From Streptomyces fradiae (GTDB lineage Bacteria; Actinomycetota; Actinomycetes; Streptomycetales; Streptomycetaceae), in the NCBI RefSeq assembly GCF_041270065.1, contig NZ_CP065958.1:3968001-4032000 (forward strand): DNA of 64,000 nt, given 5' to 3'. Below the pieces are notes generated by a model. The model was not told the origin of the DNA. It did not search any database and worked only from the letters and a program-made list of their open reading frames with translations. A program made the translations under genes and the position numbers. Shown one piece after another: positions 28,851 through 37,264 of the stretch (position 1 is the first letter of the stretch; the number at the start of each line of letters is the position of its first letter).

Positions 28851-29648
28851 CTAGTCGGGCTGTCGCTCCGGCGACCCGAAGTCCGGGCTGGTGAAGTCGG
28901 GGCTGCTGTAGGTGGGGCGGATGTCGGAGGCGCCCTCGTTGGGGCTGGTGAAGTCCGGGCCGCTGTAGCCGACCTTGGGGATCCGGCCGGCCGGGGGCGG
29001 GGTCTGTTCGGGTACGGAGGGCGGCGGCGTCGCGGCGAGGGCGTCGCGGAGGAACGGGAGCACACCCCGCTCCAGGAGCGCCGCGCGCCAGGCGGCCCGG
29101 GCGCGGGTCAGCTCGTCGTCGGGGGCCTCGGCCGGGACCTCGGTGGCGCTGTTGCGCAGCGCGGTGACGAGGAGGCCGGCCCCGGCCCACAGCAGGCCGG
29201 CCGCGGCGACGGAGCCGAAGAACAGGCCTGCGGTGAGCAGCGCGTCGGCGAAGGCCGGGGCCGGGTCCAGCATCTTCAGGACGGCGCCGACCAGCAGGAA
29301 GATGACGGCCGCGGTGCCCGCGAGGAGCGGGGCGAGGACGGTCACGACGGCGACGACGCCCGCTCCGTCCGGGCCGCCGGTCCGGGTCTCGGCCGGGTCC
29401 GGTGCGGCGGTCGCCCGCACCTGTTCGCGGGTCTGCTCGCGGACCTTCACGAAGTGGTCGTACTCGGTCGCGGCGGCGGTGGTGATGAGCGCGGTCGCGT
29501 TCAGGGCCATCGCGCGCAGCTGGGTCGTGCTGAGCCGGGTCCCGGCCTCGGCGAGGTCCGGGTGGGCGTGCGCGTTGCGCAGTGCGTCGTCGAGGACCCG
29601 CTCGAACTCGGCGCGGTCCTCGGTCAGCAGGTGCGGAGCCACGTTCAT
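28851..29648 (-). CDS. Two-TM membrane protein with C-terminal (S/G)PDFTSP repeats
   Basis: 265 residues of unknown function: a helical N-terminal region (~90 residues), two or three hydrophobic segments (about 97-165), a second helical region, and a disordered C-terminus with the repeated motifs SGPDFTSP, SSPDFTSP and PDFGSP. These resemble phosphorylation or docking motifs, but that is conjecture. Start at ATG 29648, 7 bp after GGGGG; ATG 29654 is possible. Confidence 0.65.
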   Translation of the reverse strand: MNVAPHLLTEDRAEFERVLDDALRNAHAHPDLAEAGTRLSTTQLRAMALNATALITTAAATEYDHFVKVREQTREQVRATAAPDPAETRTGGPDGAGVVAVVTVLAPLLAGTAAVIFLLVGAVLKMLDPAPAFADALLTAGLFFGSVAAAGLLWAGAGLLVTALRNSATEVPAEAPDDELTRARAAWRAALLERGVLPFLRDALAATPPPSVPEQTPPPAGRIPKVGYSGPDFTSPNEGASDIRPTYSSPDFTSPDFGSPERQPD

Positions 29649-29816
29649 TCGCATCCCCCGATGCTCCGTACGGGCCGGAACCGACCGTGACGGGACGGCG
29701 GTTCAGGCGGAAACGGAGGAGAGCCTGCTACGGATGAGCCGATGGTAGGGCGGCCACGGCACGTGGTGACAGGGTGTTTCGGGAAATCGACTTCCCCGGA
29801 TGCGGAGTGTTATGCG

Positions 29817-31106
29817 TCAGGCGGGCAGCGGGAGTTGGACGACCAGCAGCTTTCCGGCCATGGTCACTCCGCCGTCCATCGCGATGGCGAGCCCGTCCGC
29901 GTACACGTGCGGGCCGTCCACGACCGGGCGCTCGCCCTCCTCGCCGTCCTCCGTGCCGACCTGGCCGAGGAGGTACGGGATGGGGCTGTGGCCGTGCACG
30001 ATCCGGCGCCCGCCGTAGGTGCCGAGCAACTCCTGCACGGCCTGCGGGCCCGACGCCTCGTCACGGAACGCGAAGCGCTTGGTGAACTTCCGGAAGAGGT
30101 CCCAGACTTCGTCCGCGTCGTTCCGGGTGAGGATCTCGTGGACCTTGTCGTTGACGTCCTCGATGGTCTGGCCGTACTCCAGGTACGCGGTGGTGTCCGA
30201 GTGCAGCAGCAGGTGTCCGTCCTGCTCCACCACGGCGTCGAGCCGGGACATCCACTGCAGGTGCATGTCCGTGAGGCGGTCCATGTCGTGCTTCTGGCCG
30301 CCGTTGAGCAGCCAGGCGGCCTGGAAGGTGGCGGTGCCGGCGCCGGAGTTGACCGGGGTGTCGCCGAACCGCTTGGCGCCGATGAGCAGCAGTTCGTGAT
30401 TGCCCATCAGGGCCTTGCAGTAGCCGCCGGCGGCGGCGGCCTCGGCGGACAGGCGCATCACGAGGTCGATCACCCCGATGCCGTCGGGGCCGCGGTCGGT
30501 GAAGTCGCCGAGGAACCACAGGCGGGCGTTGCCCGCGGCCCAGCTGCCGTTCTCGTCGATGAGGCCCTGGGCGCGCAGCGCCTCCAGGAGCTCGTCCAGG
30601 TAGCCGTGGACGTCGCCCACGACGTAGAGCGGGCCGCGGCCGTCGGGCGCGGCGGGGGCGGGCAGCGGCGCCGTGGCGACCGGGACCTGGAGGGTGTCGG
30701 TCCGCTTGATCACCGGCAGGTCGCGCTCGGTCGGCGTGTAGCCCTCGGGCGGCGCGTCGTCCGGGTAGGCGTTGCCGGGGTGGCCGGAGGCGGCGGGAGC
30801 CGAGGGGGCTGCGGGCGCCGCCGGGGCCGGGGCGCCGGCCGGAGCGCCGTAGGAGGGCTCGTACGCCGCCTGGGGCGCGCTCGCCAGGGGATGCTGGGGC
30901 GCGAGGGATCCGAGGTGCAGCGTGGCATCGGCGGGCGCGGGCGCCGGTGCGGGTGCCTGTGTGGTCGCGGCCGGGGGTGCGGGGACCTCGGCCGGGAACG
31001 GCTCGCCCGTATGGCCCTGGACGGGCACTCGCGCGTACGGAGGTACACGGAAGTCACGCAACGTCGCCGTGCGCACCACGGGTTCCTGCCCGGCCCCCTG
31101 TGTCAT
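29817..31106 (-). CDS. PPP-family metallophosphoesterase (protein phosphatase-like)
   Basis: 429 residues. The first ~170 are Pro/Ala-rich and disordered; the rest is a calcineurin-like phosphoesterase with GDVHG, GDFTDRG, GNHE and later HGHSPIPY, the full set of PPP metal-binding motifs. It may be a Ser/Thr protein phosphatase or a diadenosine tetraphosphatase-like enzyme. GGAGGGG before ATG 31106 fixes the start. Confidence 0.83.
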   Translation of the reverse strand: MTQGAGQEPVVRTATLRDFRVPPYARVPVQGHTGEPFPAEVPAPPAATTQAPAPAPAPADATLHLGSLAPQHPLASAPQAAYEPSYGAPAGAPAPAAPAAPSAPAASGHPGNAYPDDAPPEGYTPTERDLPVIKRTDTLQVPVATAPLPAPAAPDGRGPLYVVGDVHGYLDELLEALRAQGLIDENGSWAAGNARLWFLGDFTDRGPDGIGVIDLVMRLSAEAAAAGGYCKALMGNHELLLIGAKRFGDTPVNSGAGTATFQAAWLLNGGQKHDMDRLTDMHLQWMSRLDAVVEQDGHLLLHSDTTAYLEYGQTIEDVNDKVHEILTRNDADEVWDLFRKFTKRFAFRDEASGPQAVQELLGTYGGRRIVHGHSPIPYLLGQVGTEDGEEGERPVVDGPHVYADGLAIAMDGGVTMAGKLLVVQLPLPA

Positions 31107-31470
31107 CGACCCCTCCACCACCGTCGCGATGCCCTGCACATCGCGGACCGGTCCTGGTCGGGGTGGCCCGCGGTGTCGTCCGCCCATCATAGGAATGAGC
31201 GTCCTCCTGTGTGACGCACCAGGGGTGGTGAATCCGGGTCCACTCCGGGTTCACCGGTTGTTTCGCCCGAATTGGGAAGGTCCAGGCCAGGGACGGGACC
31301 GGGGCGCGCCGAGGTTTGGCCCCGGACCGCGCCAGAGATGCGGCCCCCGCCCCGCACCTCTGGCCCCGACCCCGGCCCCCGTTCCCGCCCCGTTCCCGAC
31401 CCCCGTTTCCGGCCGCGCGTCCCCGCGCGCGGCCGGTTCCCCGCGCCCCCCTTCCGCTCCCCCCTCGGGG
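31107..31470. other. Intergenic region, no gene seen
   Basis: 364 bp upstream of the phosphoesterase gene and downstream of the LacI-type gene. It is extremely C-rich in its second half. An imperfect hairpin (CCAGAGATGCGG with CCGCACCTCTGG, one mismatch) at 31332-31363 could terminate the LacI transcript. The reading frames across it lack ribosome sites or family similarity. Confidence 0.5.
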
Positions 31471-32577
31471 TCAGTCCTTCGAGGGAGAGCGCGGCGGGCT
31501 GACCGTCGTCCGCGGCGAGCGGCGCTGCGAGGAGGTGCGGACGATCAGCTCCGTCGGTATCACCTGCTCGACCGGGCCGTCCGTCTCGATGCCCTCGATG
31601 GCGTCGATGAGCAGCTGGACGACGGCGGTGCCGATCCGGCGCGGTTTGAGCGAGAGCGTCGTGATCGGCGGCTCGGTGTTCGCGTAGACCGTGGACTCGC
31701 TGCAGCACACGAGCAGCAGGTCGTCCGGGACCCGCAGCCCGTAGCGGCGGGCCGCCGCGAGCAGATCGGTGCCGTTGGGGTCGAAGAGCCCGTACACGGC
31801 GTCCGGGCGGTCCGGCCGGGCGAGCAGCCGGTCGGCGGCGACGGCCCCCGCGCAGGGGTCGTGCGCCGGGTAGGCCTCGTAGACCGGGTCCTGGCCGACC
31901 CGTTCGCACCAGTTGAGGTAGGCGGTGGTGGACAGGCGGGTGTACGTGTCGGTGGTGGTGCCGGTGAGCAGGCCGATCCGGCGGGCGCCGGCCGCGGCCA
32001 GGTGGTCGAGCAGGTCGAGGACGGCGGCCTCGTGGTCGTTGTCGACCCAGGCCGTCACCGGCAGGGTGCCGGCGGGGCGCCCGTCGGAGACGACGGGCAG
32101 CCCCTGGCGGACCAGTTCGGTGACCACCGGGTCGTGGTCGGAGGGGTCGATGACGACGGTGCCGTCGAGGGCGACGTTGGACCAGACGTCGTGGCGGGAG
32201 GTGGCGGGGAGGATGACGAGGGCGTAGCCGCGGGCGAGCGCGGCGGACGTGGCGGCTCTCGCCATCTCCGCGAAGTACGCGAATTCGGTGAAGGTGAAAG
32301 GTTCATCCCCGTATGTGGTCACGGTCAGGCCGATGAGTCCCGACTTGCCCGTACGGAGCGTGCGGGCCGCCGCGGACGGGCGGTAGCCCAGCCGGTCTGC
32401 GACCTCGCGGACGTGACGGCGGGTGGCGTCCGGGAGCCGGCCCTTGCCGTTGAGCGCGTCGGAGACAGTCGTGATGGAGACCCCGGCGGCGGCGGCCACG
32501 TCCCGGATGCCCGCTCGGCCCTGCCGGCTTCCCCGGGTCTGTGCCCGGCTCACCTGGTGCTTCCCTGCTGCTGTCAT
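31471..32577 (-). CDS. LacI-family transcriptional regulator
   Basis: 368 residues: a LacI helix-turn-helix with hinge (IRDVAAAAGVSITTVSDALN, DRLGYRPSAAARTLRTGKSG) and a periplasmic-binding-protein-like effector domain. Cys-Cys in LLLVCCSESTVYANTEPPIT is unusual but lies in the effector half. Start at ATG 32577. No sugar operon is adjacent, so the inducer is unknown; the divergent neighbour across 404 bp is the aminotransferase gene. Confidence 0.88.
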   Translation of the reverse strand: MTAAGKHQVSRAQTRGSRQGRAGIRDVAAAAGVSITTVSDALNGKGRLPDATRRHVREVADRLGYRPSAAARTLRTGKSGLIGLTVTTYGDEPFTFTEFAYFAEMARAATSAALARGYALVILPATSRHDVWSNVALDGTVVIDPSDHDPVVTELVRQGLPVVSDGRPAGTLPVTAWVDNDHEAAVLDLLDHLAAAGARRIGLLTGTTTDTYTRLSTTAYLNWCERVGQDPVYEAYPAHDPCAGAVAADRLLARPDRPDAVYGLFDPNGTDLLAAARRYGLRVPDDLLLVCCSESTVYANTEPPITTLSLKPRRIGTAVVQLLIDAIEGIETDGPVEQVIPTELIVRTSSQRRSPRTTVSPPRSPSKD

Positions 32578-32981
32578 GGCGAGCCGATAGTAGGGCGATG
32601 GGGGTGGGTAGAGCCGGTCGCATATGCAGGCGTTGACAGGCACGTTTCTGCATGATCGAAAAGCACCAAGGGCCTTGGAAACAAAGAAAGTTCAGGTCAG
32701 AGCCATGGGACCTGGGGTCCCGGGTGCCCGTGTGCCTGGCGTGGGGGCGAGGTCTCGAAGAGGTCTCAACTCACCTCTACGGGGGATGCGCGCCACGGCG
32801 CTCGCCACCGGCGCGCGCCACCCCGCCGCGCGCTCCCCCCTGGGTCGTCCCCTGGGTTGTCCACAGGGGCGACCGGGCCGAGGGTCGTGGCGGACCTTTT
32901 GTCCACAGCCCATTCGCAGCGGAGCCGAATCCTCATAAGGTGAGGAGTATTGGTGGTACGGAAGGTCGAGGAGGACACAGA
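32578..32981. promoter_or_regulatory. LacI/aminotransferase divergent region with two DnaA boxes
   Basis: 404 bp without a visible gene. Two exact TTGTCCACA boxes, both on the plus strand, lie at 32857-32865 and 32899-32907 (42 bp apart). A short GCATATGC palindrome lies near the LacI start (32620-32627). The ribosome site GAGGAGGACA for the next gene is near the right end. Confidence 0.55.
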
Positions 32982-34088
32982 GTGAGCGAGACCAGCGGGA
33001 CGAGCGGGACGAGCGCGTCGGGCCCCAGGCTGCGCGCCGAGCTGGACGGCGTCCCCACCTACAAGCCGGGCAAGCCGGCCGCCGCGGGCGGTCCGGTCGC
33101 CTTCAAGCTGTCCTCCAACGAGAACCCGTATCCGCCGCTGCCCGGCGTCATGGAGAGCACGCTGGCCGCCGCCGCGAACTTCAACCGCTACCCGGACATG
33201 GCGTGCACGGGGCTGATGGAGGAGCTGGCCGACCGCTTCGGCGTGCCCGTCTCGCACCTGGCCACCGGCACCGGATCGGTCGGCGTGGCCCAGCAGCTGC
33301 TGCAGGCGACGGCGGGCCCGGGCGACGAGGTGATCTACGCCTGGCGCTCCTTCGAGGCGTACCCGATCATCACGCAGATCAGCGGGGCCACCTCGGTGCG
33401 GGTGCCGCTGACCGAGGGCGAGGTGCACGACCTCGACGCGATGGCGGCGGCGATCACCGACCGGACCCGGCTGATCTTCGTCTGCAACCCGAACAACCCC
33501 ACGGGCACCGCGGTGCGCCGCGCCGAGCTGGAGCGCTTCCTGGACCGGGTGCCCTCCGACGTCCTGGTGGTGCTCGACGAGGCGTACAAGGAGTTCGTCC
33601 GCGACGCCGACGTACCGGACGGCATCGAGATCTACCGCGACCGGCCGAACGTGGCGGTGCTGCGGACCTTCTCGAAGGCGTACGGCCTGGCCGGCCTGCG
33701 GGTGGGCTTCGCGGTGGCCCACGAGCCGGTGGCGGCGGCGCTCCGCAAGACGGCGGTCCCGTTCGGGGTGAGCCAGCTGGCGCAGGACGCGGCGGTGGCC
33801 TCGCTGCGGGCGGAGGACGAGCTGCTCGGGCGGGTCGGCTCGCTGGTGGCCGAGCGCGCGCGGGTCCATGCGGGGCTCGTGGCCCAGGGCTGGACCGTGC
33901 CGGACACCCAGGCGAACTTCGTCTGGCTGCGGCTCGGCGAGCGGACCATGGACTTCGCGGCGGAGTGCGAGCGGCACGGCGTGGTCGTGCGGCCGTTCGC
34001 GGGGGAGGGCGTTCGCGTCACGATCGGTGAGTGCGAGGCGAACGATCTGTTCCTGAAGACGGCGGAGGGCTTCCGCAAGGACGGCTGA
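32982..34088 (+). CDS. HisC-type aminotransferase (histidinol-phosphate / aromatic)
   Basis: 368 residues of fold-I aminotransferase: [22 protein letters not shown], the PLP lysine in [14 protein letters not shown], and the terminal arginine in [13 protein letters not shown]. Streptomycetes carry a second HisC in the his operon, so this one may prefer aromatic amino acids (Pat-like). GTG 32982 is preceded by GAGGAGGACACA. The gene is not in a his cluster. Confidence 0.85.
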   Translation: MSETSGTSGTSASGPRLRAELDGVPTYKPGKPAAAGGPVAFKLSSNENPYPPLPGVMESTLAAAANFNRYPDMACTGLMEELADRFGVPVSHLATGTGSVGVAQQLLQATAGPGDEVIYAWRSFEAYPIITQISGATSVRVPLTEGEVHDLDAMAAAITDRTRLIFVCNPNNPTGTAVRRAELERFLDRVPSDVLVVLDEAYKEFVRDADVPDGIEIYRDRPNVAVLRTFSKAYGLAGLRVGFAVAHEPVAAALRKTAVPFGVSQLAQDAAVASLRAEDELLGRVGSLVAERARVHAGLVAQGWTVPDTQANFVWLRLGERTMDFAAECERHGVVVRPFAGEGVRVTIGECEANDLFLKTAEGFRKDG

Positions 34089-34097
34089 GCCGGCGGG

Positions 34098-34475
34098 TCA
34101 GTCCACGAGTTCGACGCGGATCGGGTCGCCGTCCCTGACGGTGGCCAGAATCCGCGGGTCCGCGTCCAGCGCGCCCAGGATGTTGCAGGGGCTCGCGAGT
34201 CGCGGTTCGTCCCCGCGTGAGATCGGCGTGGGGCCGTAGGGGAGGGCGAGCGCGTCGCCCTCCGTCCAGAAGGCCACCGTGCCCGGGGCGACGACCTGCC
34301 GGGCGTCGGACTCGAGCGGCACGGAGACCGGAGTGTCGAAGTAGACCTCCTCGCCCCAGGTCCGGGCGGTGGAGGAGATCGGGAGAGCCCCCGCGAGCGC
34401 CTTGCTCGTGGGGGTTTCCTCGATGGTGGCGGTGGTGTGGCCGGCGGGCCATGAGATGCGTATCCGAAGGGTCAT
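34098..34475 (-). CDS. Cyclophilin-like-fold protein (DUF369-type)
   Basis: 125 residues (from ATG 34475) that look like the small cyclophilin-fold family: ISWPAGHTTATIEETPTSKA at the start, WGEEVYFDTPV in the middle, and FWTEGDALALPYGPTPISRG near the end. No catalytic role is established. ATG 34490 in frame is an alternative start. It ends 9 bp from the convergent aminotransferase stop. Confidence 0.7.
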   Translation of the reverse strand: MTLRIRISWPAGHTTATIEETPTSKALAGALPISSTARTWGEEVYFDTPVSVPLESDARQVVAPGTVAFWTEGDALALPYGPTPISRGDEPRLASPCNILGALDADPRILATVRDGDPIRVELVD

Positions 34476-34578
34476 GCCCGGATTCAACAATATGTTGAAG
34501 GTCCTGGGAAGGGGTGACCTCCGACATAGGGACCCCGCCTGTACGTACGGATTTCGTATGAGCCATAATGCTTGTGAA

Positions 34579-34594
34579 TGTGAACGCGTTCACA
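34579..34594. promoter_or_regulatory. Rex operator (ROP) upstream of cydA
   Basis: Perfect 16-bp palindrome TGTGAACGCGTTCACA, which fits the actinomycete Rex consensus TGTGAAC-N-TTCACA. It lies about 85 bp before the cydA start. Rex represses the bd oxidase operon when the NADH/NAD ratio is low and releases it under oxygen limitation. CATAAT at 34565-34570 is a possible -10 element just upstream. Confidence 0.9.
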
Positions 34595-34677
34595 AGCGTG
34601 TCCCTGTTCCTCCCGAAATGGGTCGGATCAAAGGGGCAAACTGCCGTTGTGACCACGGCGATGTAAGGAGAGACGAC

Positions 34678-36183
34678 GTGGATCTAGCGTTGGCGCCGGA
34701 GACTCTGGCGCGCTGGCAGTTCGGCATCACGACCGTCTACCACTTCCTCTTCGTACCGCTGACGATCTCCCTCGCCGCCCTCACCGCCGGTCTCCAGACG
34801 GCCTGGGTGCGCACCGAGAAGGAGAAGTACCTCAAGGCGACGAAGTTCTGGGGCAAGCTCTTCCTGATCAACATCGCGATGGGTGTCGTCACCGGCATCG
34901 TGCAGGAGTTCCAGTTCGGCATGAACTGGTCCGACTACTCGCGCTTCGTCGGTGACATCTTCGGCGCTCCGCTGGCCTTCGAGGCCCTGATCGCCTTCTT
35001 CTTCGAGTCGACCTTCATCGGTCTGTGGATCTTCGGCTGGGACAAGCTCCCCAAGAAGATCCACCTCGCCTGCATCTGGATGGTGTCGATCGGCACCGTT
35101 CTGTCCGCGTACTTCATCCTGGCCGCCAACTCCTGGATGCAGCACCCGGTCGGCTACAGGATCAACGCCGAGCGGGGACGGGCCGAGCTCACCGACTTCT
35201 GGCACGTGCTCACCCAGAACACCGCCCTCACCCAGTTCTTCCACACCATCACCGCGGCCTTCCTGGTCGGCGGCGCCTTCATGGTCGGCATCGCCGCCTT
35301 CCACCTGGCGCGCAAGAAGCACGTCGCGGTGATGCGGACCTCGCTGCGGCTCGGCCTGATCACGCTGATCATCGCCGGTCTCGGCACCGCGATCAGCGGA
35401 GACCTGCTCGGCAAGGTCATGTTCAAGCAGCAGCCGATGAAGATGGCCGCCGCCGAGGCCCTGTGGGACGGCGAGGCGCCGGCTCCGTTCTCCGTCTTCG
35501 CCTACGGCGACGTCGAGAAGGGCCACAACAAGGTCGCCATAGAGATCCCGGGCCTGCTGTCCTTCCTCGCGAACGACGACTTCAGCTCGTACGTCCCCGG
35601 CATCAACGACGTCAACAAGGCGGAGCAGGAGCGCTTCGGGCCCGGCGACTACCGGCCCAACATCCCGGTCGCCTACTGGGGCTTCCGCTGGATGATCGGC
35701 TTCGGCATGGCGTCCCTGGCCGTCGGCGTCGTCGGACTCTGGCTGACCCGCAAGAAGTTCATGCTGGCGCCGGGGCTGCGGACCGGCGAGGACGAGGTGC
35801 CGCATCTGGTCCTGTTCCGGCGGAAGGCGCTCAGCCCCCGCCTGGGCAAGTGGTACTGGATCGTCGCCCTGTGGACCATGCTCTTCCCGCTGATCGCCAA
35901 CTCCTGGGGCTGGATCTTCACCGAGATGGGCCGTCAGCCGTGGGTGGTCTACGGCGTGCTGCGCACCCGTGACGCCGTCTCCCCCGGGGTCTCCCAGGGC
36001 GAGGTGCTCACCTCGATGATCGTCTTCACCCTGCTCTACGCCGTCCTCGCCGTGATCGAGGTCAAGCTGCTCGTCAAGTACGTGAAGGCCGGCCCGCCGG
36101 AGCTCACCGAGGACGACCTCCACCCGCCCACCCGGATCGGCGGGGACCGCGACGCCGACCGCCCCATGGCCTTCTCGTATTGA
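34678..36183 (+). CDS. cydA: Cytochrome bd oxidase subunit I
   Basis: 501 residues with nine membrane segments. The first contains the conserved His of QFGITTVYHFLFVPLT, and NSWMQHPVG and GFRWMIGFGMA supply further haem-site blocks. The Q-loop between helices is of the short type. This quinol oxidase reduces oxygen with high affinity and no proton pumping. GTG 34678 follows AAGGAG by 7 bp. It is the first gene of cydA-cydB-cydCD. Confidence 0.95.
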   Translation: MDLALAPETLARWQFGITTVYHFLFVPLTISLAALTAGLQTAWVRTEKEKYLKATKFWGKLFLINIAMGVVTGIVQEFQFGMNWSDYSRFVGDIFGAPLAFEALIAFFFESTFIGLWIFGWDKLPKKIHLACIWMVSIGTVLSAYFILAANSWMQHPVGYRINAERGRAELTDFWHVLTQNTALTQFFHTITAAFLVGGAFMVGIAAFHLARKKHVAVMRTSLRLGLITLIIAGLGTAISGDLLGKVMFKQQPMKMAAAEALWDGEAPAPFSVFAYGDVEKGHNKVAIEIPGLLSFLANDDFSSYVPGINDVNKAEQERFGPGDYRPNIPVAYWGFRWMIGFGMASLAVGVVGLWLTRKKFMLAPGLRTGEDEVPHLVLFRRKALSPRLGKWYWIVALWTMLFPLIANSWGWIFTEMGRQPWVVYGVLRTRDAVSPGVSQGEVLTSMIVFTLLYAVLAVIEVKLLVKYVKAGPPELTEDDLHPPTRIGGDRDADRPMAFSY

Positions 36184-36202
36184 GGCTCAGGAGACCGAGG
36201 CA

Positions 36203-37231
36203 ATGGAACTCCACGACGTCTGGTTCGTACTCATCGCCGTCCTCTGGACCGGCTACTTCTTCCTGGAGGGCTTCGACTTCGGGGTCGGTGTCCTGACCAA
36301 GCTGCTCGCCCGCGACCGGGCCGAGAAGCGGGTCCTCATCAACACCATCGGCCCGGTCTGGGACGGCAACGAGGTGTGGCTGCTCACGGCGGGCGGCGCG
36401 ACCTTCGCCGCCTTCCCCGAGTGGTACGCGACCCTGTTCTCCGGCTTCTACCTGCCGCTGCTGCTCATCCTGGTCTGCCTCATCGTGCGCGGTGTCGCCT
36501 TCGAGTACCGGGCGAAGCGGCCGGAGGAGAACTGGCAGCGCAACTGGGAGCAGGCCATCTTCTGGACCTCGCTCGTCCCCGCGTTCCTCTGGGGCGTGGC
36601 CTTCGGCAACATCGTGCGCGGAGTGAGGATCGAGAAGGTCGGCGGCAGCCTCGAGTACGTCGGGAACTTCTGGGACCTGCTCAACCCGTACGCGCTGCTC
36701 GGCGGTCTGGTCACGCTGACCCTCTTCACCTTCCACGGCGCGGTGTTCGCCTCGCTCAAGACGGTGGGGGACATCCGGGTCCGGGCCCGTGCGCTCGCGC
36801 TGAAGCTGGGTCTGGTCACGGCGGTGCTCGCGCTCGGCTTCCTCGGCTGGACCCAGCTGGACACGGGCGACGCCTGGAGCCTGGCCGCGATGCTGGTCGC
36901 GGTGGTGTCCCTGGTCGGTGCGATCGGCGCGATCCGGGCCGGGCGCGAGGGCTGGTCGTTCGCGCTCTCCGGTGTCACGATCGCGGCCGCGGTGGCCATG
37001 CTCTTCCTGGCGCTCTTCCCGAACGTCATGCCGTCGTCGCTCGACCCGGCGTGGAGCCTGACCGTCACCAACGCCTCGTCGAGCCCGTACACGCTCAAGA
37101 TCATGACGTGGTGCGCGGCCGTGGCGACCCCGCTGGTGCTGCTCTATCAGAGCTGGACCTACTGGGTGTTCCGCAAGCGGATCGGTACGCAGCACATCGC
37201 TACGCAGCACGGCGCGGAACCGGCCCACTAG
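36203..37231 (+). CDS. cydB: Cytochrome bd oxidase subunit II
   Basis: 342 residues, polytopic, with FFLEGFDFGVG near the N-terminus and the conserved WDGNEVWLL. It forms the heterodimer with CydA in the membrane. It begins 19 bp after cydA, so co-transcription under Rex is expected. Confidence 0.95.
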   Translation: MELHDVWFVLIAVLWTGYFFLEGFDFGVGVLTKLLARDRAEKRVLINTIGPVWDGNEVWLLTAGGATFAAFPEWYATLFSGFYLPLLLILVCLIVRGVAFEYRAKRPEENWQRNWEQAIFWTSLVPAFLWGVAFGNIVRGVRIEKVGGSLEYVGNFWDLLNPYALLGGLVTLTLFTFHGAVFASLKTVGDIRVRARALALKLGLVTAVLALGFLGWTQLDTGDAWSLAAMLVAVVSLVGAIGAIRAGREGWSFALSGVTIAAAVAMLFLALFPNVMPSSLDPAWSLTVTNASSSPYTLKIMTWCAAVATPLVLLYQSWTYWVFRKRIGTQHIATQHGAEPAH

Positions 37232-37264
37232 CCACCGCACACCAGCCACCGCTCACCGGGGAGC

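Noticed and set aside
31107..31470. Small genes in the C-rich gap beside the LacI gene
   Set aside because: Open frames exist on both strands, but none has a ribosome site, a credible composition or a family match.
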